Part shown: piece after piece, positions 53,886-61,945 of the stretch
How the letters are laid out: every line of letters starts with the position of its first letter
Position numbering within the stretch: the first letter of the stretch is position 1
From: Sphingopyxis sp. UBA6723
GTDB taxonomy: Bacteria; Pseudomonadota; Alphaproteobacteria; Sphingomonadales; Sphingomonadaceae
Length of the DNA: 64,000 bases
Direction: 5' to 3'
Assembly (NCBI RefSeq): GCF_002454115.1
Contig: NZ_DKIH01000010.1
Span: 429,172-493,171 of the forward strand
Position numbers and translations under genes: made by a program
Notes under the pieces: generated by a model
Told to the model about the DNA's origin: nothing
The model's database searches: none
What the model saw: only the letters and a program-made list of their open reading frames with translations

Positions 53886-53946
53886 TCGCCCACCCTGCCG
53901 CAACCATGCTTCCCTTTCGGCGATCCACGCTTTAGAGGCAGGCATC

Positions 53947-56463
53947 ATGGTCGCCGACAGTCCGCCTGATTTCCGCCTGCGCCTGCGCCGCGACAGCAAT
54001 GCCGTCATCGCCTGGCTGCGCGCAATGTGGACGCGGCGCTGGTTTCGCTGGCTCGGCTATCTGGTGCTGGCGGGTGTGCTGGGGCTTATCCTGATCTGGG
54101 CGGTTTTTGCGCGCGATCTGCCGTCGGTCGACCAGTTGCGCGATTATGAACCACCGCTGCCGACAATGGTCCGCGACGGCGAGGGCAAGCCGGTTCACAG
54201 CTATGCCCGCGAACGCCGCGTCCAGCTGGACTATAGCGAATATCCGCAATTGCTAGTGCGCTCGTTCCTGGCCGCCGAAGACAAGACGTTCTTCAGTCAC
54301 GGCGGCATCGATTATCCGGGCATCGCCTCCGCGATCATCACCAATCTGTCGAGCAGCGGCCGTCCCGTCGGAGCCTCGACGATTACCCAGCAGGTCGCCA
54401 AGAATCTGTTGCTGACCAACGAGCTCAGCTATCGCCGCAAGGTGCGCGAGGCGATCCTGGCGATGCGGATCGAGGATGCGCTGACCAAGGAGCAGATCCT
54501 CGAACTCTATCTCAATGAAATCCCGCTCGGCCGCCGCAGCTTCGGGGTGCAGGCGGCAAGCCGCGCCTATTTCGACAAGGATGTCGATCAGCTCCAGCTT
54601 CACGAAATGGCGTTCCTCGCCATCCTGCCCAAGGCACCCGAGAAATATGGCCGGTCGCGGTTCGAACGCGAAGCGCTGGCGCGGCGCAATTTCGTGCTCG
54701 GGTCGATGGAAAGCAATGGCTGGATCACCGCGGCGCAGCGCGACGCCGCGCGCGCCATGCCGCTCGGCCTCACCAACAGCGGCAATCGCGCGATCGCGCA
54801 GGTCGGCGGCTATTATATGGAAGAGGTGCGGCGCCAGCTGATCGCCCAGTTTGGCGAAACCGCCGACGACGGGCCGCTCAGCGTCTATGCCGGCGGGCTG
54901 TGGGTGCGCACGCCTTATGACGGCAAGATGCAGACCGGCGCGACGATGGCGCTGCGCAAGGGGCTTCAGCGTTACGATGCCGGCAAGGGCTGGTCGGGAC
55001 CGATCGCGAGGATCGAGGCCGACGATCAGTGGCAGAGCCGCCTTGCGTCGAGCTTTATCGGCATCGATTATGACAATTGGCGCGTGGCCGCGGTGCTGTC
55101 GAAATCGGCGGCGGCGGCACAGATCGGGTTTGCCAATGGCGATACCGGGACGCTGCCCGCCAGCGCTGCGACGCTCGGCTATCGCAAGACCGGCGGCACC
55201 GCCTTTTCGGCGATGCGCCCCGGCGACCTGATCGTCGTCAAATCGACCGGCGGCAGCGGCTATGCCCTGCGCAACATCCCCGAAGTGTCGGGCGGCATGG
55301 TCGTCGAAAGTCCGCACTCGGGTCGCATCTATGCGATGCAGGGTGGCTTCGACGTCCGTCTTTCGCCGTTCAACCGGGCGACCCAGGCGCAGCGCCAGCC
55401 GGGCTCGACGATCAAGCCGTTCGTTTACGCCGCGGCGCTCGACAATGGCATGACCCCCGCGACGATGATCGTCGACGGCTCGTTCTGCGTTTATCAGGGT
55501 GCGCGCCTCGGCAACAAATGCTTCCGCAACTTCGGCAATTCGGGGGGCAGCGGCGAACATACGATGCGCTGGGGACTCGAACAGTCGCGCAACCTGATGA
55601 CGGTGCGCGCAGCGAGCCAGGTCGGCATGGAGCCGGTTGTCGAAACGATCGCGGCGATGGGCATTGGCAAGCACGAACCCTATCTCTCGACCGCGCTTGG
55701 CGCCGGATCGACGACGGTCGAAAAAATCACCAACGCCTATGCGATGCTCGCCAACCATGGCCGTGAGCTGAAACCGCGGGTGATCGACTATGCACAGGAC
55801 CGCCGCGGCAAGGTCATCTTCCCCGCCAATTGGAAACCCTGCGAGGGCTGCAACAAGAAAGACTGGGACGGGCGTCCGATGCCGCGCTTTGCCAAATCGG
55901 GCAAGCAGCTGATGGACCCGATGACCGCCTATCAGGTCGTCCATATGCTCGAAGGCGTTGTCCAGCGCGGTACCGCAGTGCGGCTGCGCGACCTGAACGT
56001 ACCGCTGTTCGGCAAGACCGGCACGACCACGGGTCCGAACGATGTGTGGTTCGTCGGTGGCACCCCTGATGTGGTGGCCGGTATGTATATCGGCTTCGAC
56101 CAGCCGCGCAGCATGGGCGGCTATGCGCAGGGTGGCAGCTATGCGGCGCCGATCTTCAAAGATTTTGCGCTCGCCGCGCTCGCCGACCGCCAGCCGATCC
56201 CGTTTGCGGCGCCCAAGGGCGTGCGCATGGTGCGCATCGACCGCCGGTCGGGCCGCCGCGTCTATGGCAGCTGGCCGGGGACCGATCCCAAGGCATCGAT
56301 CATCTGGGAAGCGTTCAAGCCCGAAAGCGAACCGCGCCGGACGATCCGCGAAGAAGAGATCCAGCCGGTGAAGACACCGCGGCGGCAGGACGCGCCGGTA
56401 CGACAAGGCCCGGCGGGGCGCAGCGACAACGACTTCCTCGACGACCGCGGCGGGATCATCTGA
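53947..56463 (+). CDS. mrcA: Penicillin-binding protein 1A
   Basis: A class A PBP that polymerises glycan strands and cross-links them. The 838 residues start with a cytoplasmic arm and one membrane helix (~37-54). The GT51 transglycosylase domain has AAEDKTFFSHGGID (catalytic Glu111) and GASTITQQVAKNLLL. The transpeptidase domain has PGSTIKPF (Ser near 486), a SRN motif in EQSRNLM, and FGKTGTTT (Lys near 690). The C-terminal ~60 residues are charged. It precedes prfB by 61 bp, in the order usual for alphaproteobacteria. Confidence 0.97.
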   Translation: MVADSPPDFRLRLRRDSNAVIAWLRAMWTRRWFRWLGYLVLAGVLGLILIWAVFARDLPSVDQLRDYEPPLPTMVRDGEGKPVHSYARERRVQLDYSEYPQLLVRSFLAAEDKTFFSHGGIDYPGIASAIITNLSSSGRPVGASTITQQVAKNLLLTNELSYRRKVREAILAMRIEDALTKEQILELYLNEIPLGRRSFGVQAASRAYFDKDVDQLQLHEMAFLAILPKAPEKYGRSRFEREALARRNFVLGSMESNGWITAAQRDAARAMPLGLTNSGNRAIAQVGGYYMEEVRRQLIAQFGETADDGPLSVYAGGLWVRTPYDGKMQTGATMALRKGLQRYDAGKGWSGPIARIEADDQWQSRLASSFIGIDYDNWRVAAVLSKSAAAAQIGFANGDTGTLPASAATLGYRKTGGTAFSAMRPGDLIVVKSTGGSGYALRNIPEVSGGMVVESPHSGRIYAMQGGFDVRLSPFNRATQAQRQPGSTIKPFVYAAALDNGMTPATMIVDGSFCVYQGARLGNKCFRNFGNSGGSGEHTMRWGLEQSRNLMTVRAASQVGMEPVVETIAAMGIGKHEPYLSTALGAGSTTVEKITNAYAMLANHGRELKPRVIDYAQDRRGKVIFPANWKPCEGCNKKDWDGRPMPRFAKSGKQLMDPMTAYQVVHMLEGVVQRGTAVRLRDLNVPLFGKTGTTTGPNDVWFVGGTPDVVAGMYIGFDQPRSMGGYAQGGSYAAPIFKDFALAALADRQPIPFAAPKGVRMVRIDRRSGRRVYGSWPGTDPKASIIWEAFKPESEPRRTIREEEIQPVKTPRRQDAPVRQGPAGRSDNDFLDDRGGII

Positions 56464-56524
56464 CCGCTTGTCTCTGACGGCTGAGCCTCTATGGCCGGTT
56501 TTCACTAGTTTCAGGAGCAAGGAC

Positions 56525-57652
56525 ATGCGCGCCGAAGCGCAGGATCATATCGACAAGATTGGCGCCGCGCTGGCGCTGCTGCGGCGTTTTCTCGACTGGG
56601 ACCGCGCGGTGCGGCGGCTCGACGAGCTGAATGCCAAGGTCGAGGACCCGACGCTGTGGGACAGCCCGAAGGCGGCGCAGGAAGTGATGCGTGAGCGGCA
56701 GCGGCTCGATGCGGCGATCACCGCGACGCGCGCGATCGAAACCGAGTGCGCCGACACCGCCGAACTGATCGAGCTCGCCGAGATGGAAGGCGACGAGGCG
56801 ATGGTCGACGAGGCGGTGGCGTCGCTGGCGACGCTCGCGGCGCGCGCCGAGGAAGACAAGATCCGGGCGCTGCTCGCGGGCGAAGCCGACGCCAACGACG
56901 CCTATATCGAGGTTCACGCCGGCGCGGGCGGCACCGAAAGCCAGGACTGGGCCGAGATGCTCCAGCGCATGTACAGCCGCTGGGCGGAAAAGCGCGGCTT
57001 CAAGGTCGAGCTGGTCGAATATCAGGCGGGCGAAACGGCGGGCATCAAATCGGCGACGATGCTGGTGAAGGGCGAGAATGCCTATGGCTATGCCAAGACC
57101 GAAAGCGGCGTCCACCGCCTCGTCCGCATTTCGCCCTACGACAGCTCGGCGCGCCGCCACACCAGCTTCTCGTCGGTGTGGGTCTATCCGGTGATCGACG
57201 ACAATATCGATATCGAGATCAACGAAGGCGACCTCAAGATCGATACCTATCGCGCTTCGGGCGCGGGCGGCCAGCACGTCAACACCACCGATTCGGCGGT
57301 GCGCATCACCCACATCCCGACCGGCATTGTCGTCGCCAGCCAGAACGACCGCTCACAGCACAAGAACCGCGCGACCGCGATGGGGATGCTGAAGGCACGG
57401 ATGTACGAGGCCGAGCTGCAAAAACGCGAGGCCGCGGCATCGGGCGAATATCAGGCGAAGACCGAGATCGGCTGGGGCCACCAGATCCGCTCCTACGTCC
57501 TCCAGCCCTATCAGCTCGTGAAGGATCTGCGCACCGGGGTGACCTCGACCGCGCCGGGCGATGTGCTCGATGGCGCGCTCGACCCGTTCATGGCCGCGGC
57601 GCTGTCGCAAAAGGTGACGGGCGAAAAGGTCGAGGTTGAGGACATCGATTGA
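56525..57652 (+). CDS. prfB: Peptide chain release factor 2
   Basis: RF2 ends translation at UGA and UAA. Its 375 residues include the helical domain 1, GAGGTESQDWAEMLQRMY, and the catalytic GGQ in GAGGQHVNTTDSAVR near 247-261. The codon-reading tripeptide, SPF in E. coli, reads SPY here (RISPYDSSARRHTSF near 203). The frame is continuous, with no CUUUGA programmed frameshift site near the start. ATG 56525 has AGGAG upstream; the frame back to 56468 lacks conserved sequence. The stop shares a base with the next gene. Confidence 0.96.
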   Translation: MRAEAQDHIDKIGAALALLRRFLDWDRAVRRLDELNAKVEDPTLWDSPKAAQEVMRERQRLDAAITATRAIETECADTAELIELAEMEGDEAMVDEAVASLATLAARAEEDKIRALLAGEADANDAYIEVHAGAGGTESQDWAEMLQRMYSRWAEKRGFKVELVEYQAGETAGIKSATMLVKGENAYGYAKTESGVHRLVRISPYDSSARRHTSFSSVWVYPVIDDNIDIEINEGDLKIDTYRASGAGGQHVNTTDSAVRITHIPTGIVVASQNDRSQHKNRATAMGMLKARMYEAELQKREAAASGEYQAKTEIGWGHQIRSYVLQPYQLVKDLRTGVTSTAPGDVLDGALDPFMAAALSQKVTGEKVEVEDID

Positions 57653-58371
57653 TGAAGCGATCCGCCGCCGTCCTGCTCGCGTTGCTGCCGCTGCTCGGCA
57701 GCTGCGATGCGCCTTGGGATGATGGCGGCGACCGCGCCGTAACCGCCCGCGACTTTCCGCCCGCCGACCGCCCGGTGGCGCCGACTGTCTCGACCAAATG
57801 GTCGACCGAAGAAGCGCGCGACCGCGTCAACGAGGCCGAAGACGTCATGGATTCGGCCGACGTTCGTCCGGGCATGACCGTCGCCGACATTGGCGCGGGC
57901 GACGGCTATTATACGGTGCGCCTGGCGCAGCGCGTCGGCGCGACCGGGCGGGTACTGGCGCAGGACATCATTCCCGACGTGATCGAGCGGCTCGCCGACC
58001 GCGTGGCGCGCGAACGGCTCGACAATGTCTCGCTCAAACTCGGCGCGGTCGACGATCCGCGCCTGCCCGCGGCCAGTTTCGACCGCGTGTTCATGGTTCA
58101 CATGTATCACGAGATCGGCGAGCCCTATGCTTTCCTGTGGCGCCTGCGCCCGGCGCTGCGTGCGGGCGGACAGGTGATCGTCGTCGATGGCGACCGGCCG
58201 ATCGCCGACCATGGCACACCGTTCCGCCTGCTCGTCTGCGAGTTCGAGGCGGTCGGGTACAAGCTGGTGTCCTATGACGACAAGCAACATGCCGGGGGGT
58301 ATCTGGCGCGGTTCGTGCCGAGCGGGAAGCGGCCGGAACCCGACGCGATCACGGTCTGCGATAATCCGTGA
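57652..58371 (+). CDS. Lipoprotein-signal SAM-dependent methyltransferase-like protein
   Basis: A 239-residue protein with two unexpected parts together: a lipoprotein signal (LLALLPLLGSC, Cys18) and a class I methyltransferase fold. The latter has VADIGAGDGYYTVRLAQ near 83-99 (SAM loop), LAQDIIPDVIERLADR, and FDRVFMVHMYHEIGEPYAF. SAM is cytoplasmic, so an exported methyltransferase would lack its donor; either the signal is not used or the fold has another role. ATG 57652 overlaps the prfB stop by one base, so translation is coupled. Confidence 0.83.
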   Translation: MKRSAAVLLALLPLLGSCDAPWDDGGDRAVTARDFPPADRPVAPTVSTKWSTEEARDRVNEAEDVMDSADVRPGMTVADIGAGDGYYTVRLAQRVGATGRVLAQDIIPDVIERLADRVARERLDNVSLKLGAVDDPRLPAASFDRVFMVHMYHEIGEPYAFLWRLRPALRAGGQVIVVDGDRPIADHGTPFRLLVCEFEAVGYKLVSYDDKQHAGGYLARFVPSGKRPEPDAITVCDNP

Positions 58372-58377
58372 AATAGT

Positions 58378-58467
58378 CGTCGCCCCCGCGAAGGCGGGGG
58401 CCGCTATCGTTTTACGCGGCTTGAACAGGAAAAACCGCCAGCGGCCCCCGCCTTCGCGGGGGCGACG
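58378..58467. repeat. Intergenic palindromic repeat, type A variant (gcggggg form)
   Basis: Arms cgtcgcccccgcgaaggcgg (continuing gggccgct) and their complement ending cgcgggggcgacg, about 28 bp each, with a ~34-bp spacer that itself contains gcggc/gccgc. It lies between convergent genes and may end both transcripts. Confidence 0.9.
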
Positions 58468-58473
58468 GTGTTT

Positions 58474-58839
58474 TCAATACACCACCAACCGGTCAGCTTC
58501 GCCCATCGCGGCCATGAAGCTGACCAGCCCGCCGCTGCGCACTTGCGGGACCAATTCGCTCGCGGTCATGCCGACCAGCGCCATGCCCGACTGACAGACG
58601 ATTAACCGCACATCCATCGCCATCGCCTCGGCGATCAGCGACACGAGATCGGGCTGCCCCGCCGCGCGCCGCCCGGCATTGCCGGCAAAAGCGACGGGGG
58701 TGCGCAGCAACGCCGCGGCTGGTCCTTGCAGGAAGATGCGCGCCGGTCGCCCCAGCGCCGCCGCTGCCGCCGCCGCCTCAAGCGCGGCATAGAAACGCTC
58801 GCCATCGGCCGATGCGACGATCAGGTTCAGCCCCGGCAT
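58474..58839 (-). CDS. DsrE-family protein
   Basis: A 121-residue protein of the DsrE/YchN fold: GLNLIVASADGERFYAALEAA opens the first strand-helix unit, then ARIFLQGPAAALL, and RLIVCQSGMALVGM near 85-98 carries a Cys at the position of the reactive sulfur-carrying Cys of DsrE/TusD relatives. It ends MAAMGEADRLVVY. A persulfide-transfer role is a fair inference. Its start lies 13 bp inside the end of the ThiF-like gene, so the two are translated together. Confidence 0.85.
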   Translation of the reverse strand: MPGLNLIVASADGERFYAALEAAAAAAALGRPARIFLQGPAAALLRTPVAFAGNAGRRAAGQPDLVSLIAEAMAMDVRLIVCQSGMALVGMTASELVPQVRSGGLVSFMAAMGEADRLVVY

Positions 58840-59576
58840 ATCGGACACTCCGGATCCTTGGGCACCGCAACCTCGCGCCAGCGTCGGTCGAGCATGTCGA
58901 TGATCGCCAGCCGCCCGGTCAAGGCCGACCCCCAGCCGGTCAGCGCGCGCACCGCCTCCAGCGCCGCCATCGTGCCGACCATCCCGGCGAGCGCGCCCAT
59001 CACCCCGGTCTCGGCGCAATTGATCCCGGGCCGGTCGGGATCGTCACCGACCAGGCAGGCGTAACAGGGACTGTCCGTGCGCCAGCCCTCGTACAGCGCG
59101 ACCTGCCCCTCGAACGCCCCGATCGCGGCGCTGAGCAGCGGGATCTGCAAGACCGCCGCCGCATCATTGACCGCCAGCCGGGTCGCGAAATTGTCGCAGC
59201 CATCGAGGATCAAGCTCGCGCCGCGCAGCAAAGCGGCGGCGTTGTCGTTATCGATCCGTTCGACCACCGCGACCGCCTCGACATGCGGGTTGATCCGCCG
59301 CGCGGCATGCGCCGCTACTGCGGCCTTTTGCGCGCCGATGTCGGCATCGGTAAACAGCGGTTGCCTTTGCAGGTTCGACAATTCGACGACATCATTGTCG
59401 ATGATCGTCAGCCTGCCGATCCCCGCCGCCGCCAGATAGGTGATTGCCGGACAGCCGATGCCGCCCGCGCCGATTACCGCGACATGCGCCGCTTTCAGCT
59501 TGGCCTGTCCGGCACCGCCGAACACGGGCAGGATGATCTGGCGCGCATAGCGGTCGAGTTCGGCGTCGGTCAGCAA
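58827..59576 (-). CDS. ThiF/MoeB/HesA-family adenylyltransferase
   Basis: An E1-like enzyme that adenylates the C-terminus of a ubiquitin-like sulfur carrier (MoaD/ThiS type). In 249 residues it has RYARQIILPVFGGAGQAKL, the ATP loop VAVIGAGGIGCP near 32-43, DNDVVELSNLQRQPLF near 60-75, a candidate catalytic Cys in NCAETGVMG near 186, and paired zinc cysteines CYAC and CPIC. It lacks a rhodanese domain. The start is a TTG at 59576, right after the dut stop; an N-terminal M(L)TDAELDRYARQI is normal for the family. Confidence 0.92.
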   Translation of the reverse strand: MLTDAELDRYARQIILPVFGGAGQAKLKAAHVAVIGAGGIGCPAITYLAAAGIGRLTIIDNDVVELSNLQRQPLFTDADIGAQKAAVAAHAARRINPHVEAVAVVERIDNDNAAALLRGASLILDGCDNFATRLAVNDAAAVLQIPLLSAAIGAFEGQVALYEGWRTDSPCYACLVGDDPDRPGINCAETGVMGALAGMVGTMAALEAVRALTGWGSALTGRLAIIDMLDRRWREVAVPKDPECPICRG

Positions 59577-60125
59577 TTACTCGCTCGATCGCCGGGTCTT
59601 GATCCCCGACAGCGAGGCCAGTCCTGCGGCGTCGGCGGTTTCATCGACGGGTTCGCTTTCGACACCGGTCGACCCGAAACCGCCAGTCCCGCGCGCGGTT
59701 TCGTCGAGCGTCAAAACTTCGGCAAAATGGGCGCGTTGCACAGGCGCCGGAACCAGCTGTGCGATGCGGTCGCCGCGCTTCACCTCGAAATTATCCTCGC
59801 CGAGATTGGCCAGGATCACCTTCACTTCGCCGCGATAATCGCTGTCGATCGTCCCCGGCGTGTTGAGGCAAGTGATGCCATGTTTCAGCGCCAGTCCCGA
59901 GCGCGGGCGCACCTGTACCTCATACCCCGGCGGGATCGCCATTGCGAACCCGGTTGCCACCGCATGGCGGGTGCCGGGGCGGATCGTCAGCGATTCGGCC
60001 GCGACCACATCCATCCCCGCCGCGCCATCGCTGGCATAGGCAGGCAGGGGCAACCCGCCCCCGTTCGGCAGGCGCTGGATGCGAATTTCAATCGGACTGG
60101 CGGGGGCTACGCGCATCGAGCTCAT
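59577..60125 (-). CDS. dut: dUTP diphosphatase
   Basis: Hydrolyses dUTP to dUMP, keeping uracil out of DNA and supplying thymidylate synthesis. All five trimeric dUTPase motifs are present: AAGMDVVA, RPRSGLALKHGI, GTIDSDYRGEV, RGDRIAQLV and the terminal RGTGGFGSTG near 142-151. A 30-residue C-terminal tail follows motif 5, longer than usual, raising the total to 182. The start region overlaps the coaBC end by 38 bp (ATG 60125, or 60116), the usual coaBC-dut coupling. Confidence 0.96.
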   Translation of the reverse strand: MSSMRVAPASPIEIRIQRLPNGGGLPLPAYASDGAAGMDVVAAESLTIRPGTRHAVATGFAMAIPPGYEVQVRPRSGLALKHGITCLNTPGTIDSDYRGEVKVILANLGEDNFEVKRGDRIAQLVPAPVQRAHFAEVLTLDETARGTGGFGSTGVESEPVDETADAAGLASLSGIKTRRSSE

Positions 60126-61350
60126 CGGCGATCTTTTCCATCAATTTGCGGGCGACGGCGGCTTTCGGCAGTCGGTCCCAGCTGTCTATCCCGTTTTTGC
60201 TAACGATATGCACCCGGTTGCTCTCGCCGCCCATTGGGTCAGCAGCGACGTCGTTGGCGACGATCCAGTCGCAGCCTTTCTTTGCCAGCTTCGCCTGGGC
60301 ATGGGCGATGACGTCGTTGGTTTCGGCGGCAAAGCCGATCAGCAGCGTGGGGCGCTCGGCGCTCTTGGCAACCCCGGCAAGAATGTCGGGATTCTCGGCC
60401 AGCGCGAGCGGTGGCACGGCGCCGCTGCCATCCTTCTTGATCTTCTGCCCCGCTGGGTCGGCGGCGCGCCAGTCGGCGACTGCGGCGACCATGATCGCGG
60501 CATCGACCGGCAGGCCTTGCCGGACTTCGTCGGCCATTTCGACCGCGGTCTCGACGTCGACGCGGATTACGCCGGGCGGGGTGGGGAGCGGTACCGGCCC
60601 GGCGATCAGCAGCACCTCGGCCCCCGCCGCAGCAGCGGCCTCGGCGATCGCAAAGCCCTGTTTGCCGCTCGACCGGTTGGCGATGTAGCGCACCGGGTCG
60701 ATCGGCTCGTGCGTCGGCCCGGCGGTGATCAGGATGCGGCGGCCGTACAGCGGGCGGTGATTGGCGGGCGAAAAATCGGGCTGGCCGACCATTGCGGTGA
60801 CCGCGGGTGCAGCGGCCAGCGCGGCATCGATCGCGTCCTTGATCGCCGCCGGTTCGGGCAAGCGTCCCGGCCCAAATTCCCCGCACGCCATCTCGCCCTC
60901 GTCGGGCGCCACTACCGTCACCCCGTCGGCGCGCAGCGTGGCGACATTGCGCTGCGTCGCGGGGTGCAGCCACATGCGGACATTCATCGCAGGTGCAGCG
61001 AGCACCGGCTTGTCGGTGGCGAGCAGCAGCGTGGTGGCGAGGTCATCGGCAATGCCCGCTGCCATCTTCGCCAGCAAGTCAGCGGTTGCGGGCACTACGA
61101 CGACTAGGTCGGCCTCACGGCTCAGCTGGATATGCCCCATCTCGACCTCGTCCTTCAGGTCGAAGAGATTGGTATAAACCTTGTTCTCGCTGAGCGCCGC
61201 GAGCGTCAGCGGGGTCACAAACTGCTCGCCTGCGCGGGTGATAACACAGCGCACCACATAGCCCGCCTTGCGGAGCAGGCGGACAAGCTCGATCGATTTA
61301 TAGGCCGCGATACCGCCACCGATGATGAGCAGGATGCGGGGGTTGGTCAT
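60088..61350 (-). CDS. coaBC: Bifunctional phosphopantothenoylcysteine synthetase/decarboxylase
   Basis: Makes 4'-phosphopantetheine for coenzyme A in two steps. In 420 residues the N-terminal flavin decarboxylase (CoaC) has GGIAAYKSIELVRLLR, APAMNVRMW near 118-126 and ACGEFGPGRL near 158-167. The C-terminal synthetase (CoaB) has ITAGPTHEPIDPVRYI and NRSSGKQGFAIA near 208-235, and the AGQKIKKDG loop. It starts 4 bp after the ccdB stop, so the toxin-antitoxin pair lies upstream in the same transcript. Confidence 0.97.
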   Translation of the reverse strand: MTNPRILLIIGGGIAAYKSIELVRLLRKAGYVVRCVITRAGEQFVTPLTLAALSENKVYTNLFDLKDEVEMGHIQLSREADLVVVVPATADLLAKMAAGIADDLATTLLLATDKPVLAAPAMNVRMWLHPATQRNVATLRADGVTVVAPDEGEMACGEFGPGRLPEPAAIKDAIDAALAAAPAVTAMVGQPDFSPANHRPLYGRRILITAGPTHEPIDPVRYIANRSSGKQGFAIAEAAAAAGAEVLLIAGPVPLPTPPGVIRVDVETAVEMADEVRQGLPVDAAIMVAAVADWRAADPAGQKIKKDGSGAVPPLALAENPDILAGVAKSAERPTLLIGFAAETNDVIAHAQAKLAKKGCDWIVANDVAADPMGGESNRVHIVSKNGIDSWDRLPKAAVARKLMEKIADELDARSPRQSD

Positions 61351-61354
61351 GGCG

Positions 61355-61651
61355 TCAATAACCGGTGAGAAGCATGTCGAGGGCGTTCAGGATTTCGTAG
61401 CGCTGGTCAGCGAGCGACGCGATTTTAGGTCCAAGATCGTCGATTCCGACGGCGGATGCCAACGGGGTTGCGAGCAAATGCTGCTTACCAGAAATAGCGA
61501 AAACGGGATGTAGCCGGTCCATTTTTGGTTTGCCCTCCGAAGGCAAGAGCGGAATGACAACACGGGTGCCGAAATGCCTGAACAGGTCAGCTTGGCAATC
61601 AAGCAATAATGCACCATCGTGTGGACTGCGGTGAACGTCGAATTGTGCCAT
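61355..61651 (-). CDS. ccdB: CcdB-family toxin
   Basis: A 98-residue CcdB-like protein; CcdB poisons DNA gyrase by trapping the GyrA-DNA complex. Family pattern: MAQFDVHRS start, LLLDCQADLFRHFGTRVVIPLL near 16-37, HPVFAISGKQHLLATPLASAV near 48-68, and DQRYEILNALDMLLTGY at the end. F-plasmid CcdB ends in Trp-Gly-Ile, which contacts gyrase; here the end is Thr-Gly-Tyr, so gyrase poisoning is not assured. The start shares one base with the ccdA stop. Confidence 0.88.
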   Translation of the reverse strand: MAQFDVHRSPHDGALLLDCQADLFRHFGTRVVIPLLPSEGKPKMDRLHPVFAISGKQHLLATPLASAVGIDDLGPKIASLADQRYEILNALDMLLTGY

Positions 61652-61911
61652 CAAAACTGCCGGTATTTCGCAAGCGGTAGGCCGTTTTCGCGGACATAAT
61701 CGTTCCACCATTCGATCGCCGCGCGATTCTCTTCCTGCCATTCGGCTTCGCGCGCCTTCTTGACCCCGGCGGCGAGGCCCGATTGGCAGGCTTCACTGAC
61801 ATTGATACCAAGTCGCTTGGCTTCTTCGACCAGGTCAACGCTGAGCGATACATTGGTGGGCTTTTTCGGGATCGCTTTTTTCACCGCTTCAAATCGCGCT
61901 GGACGGTTCAT
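61651..61911 (-). CDS. ccdA: CcdA-family antitoxin
   Basis: An 86-residue antitoxin with an N-terminal ribbon-helix-helix region (KPTNVSLSVDLVEEAKRLGINVSEACQSGL at ~17-46) and a charged C-terminal helix, REAEWQEENRAAIEWWNDYVRENG, that would wrap the toxin. The Trp-rich IEWWNDYV with ENGLPL following is typical of chromosomal CcdA. ATG 61911 is chosen because AAGGAG lies 7 bp upstream; ATG 61917 would be too close to it. Confidence 0.9.
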   Translation of the reverse strand: MNRPARFEAVKKAIPKKPTNVSLSVDLVEEAKRLGINVSEACQSGLAAGVKKAREAEWQEENRAAIEWWNDYVRENGLPLAKYRQF

Positions 61912-61924
61912 CGCCATTCTCCTT

Positions 61925-61941
61925 GCGCATAAATTATGCGC
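61925..61941. promoter_or_regulatory. Palindromic operator of the ccdAB pair
   Basis: gcgcataaattatgcgc, a perfect 8-bp inverted repeat around a single central base, 13 bp ahead of the ccdA start and just before its ribosome site. It is the expected place for CcdA or CcdA-CcdB autorepression. An additional half-site-like 'gcatagttatg' follows. Confidence 0.7.
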
Positions 61942-61945
61942 ATAG

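Noticed and set aside
52159..53928. 589-residue minus-strand frame
   Set aside because: Arg/Ala-rich antisense of the PLP-enzyme and TetR genes.
56468..56525. Programmed frameshift or longer N-terminus for prfB
   Set aside because: No CUUUGA-type site is seen, the frame is continuous, and the extra residues are not conserved-looking.
54253..56526. 757-residue minus-strand frame
   Set aside because: Antisense to mrcA with no recognisable domain; high GC keeps the frame open.
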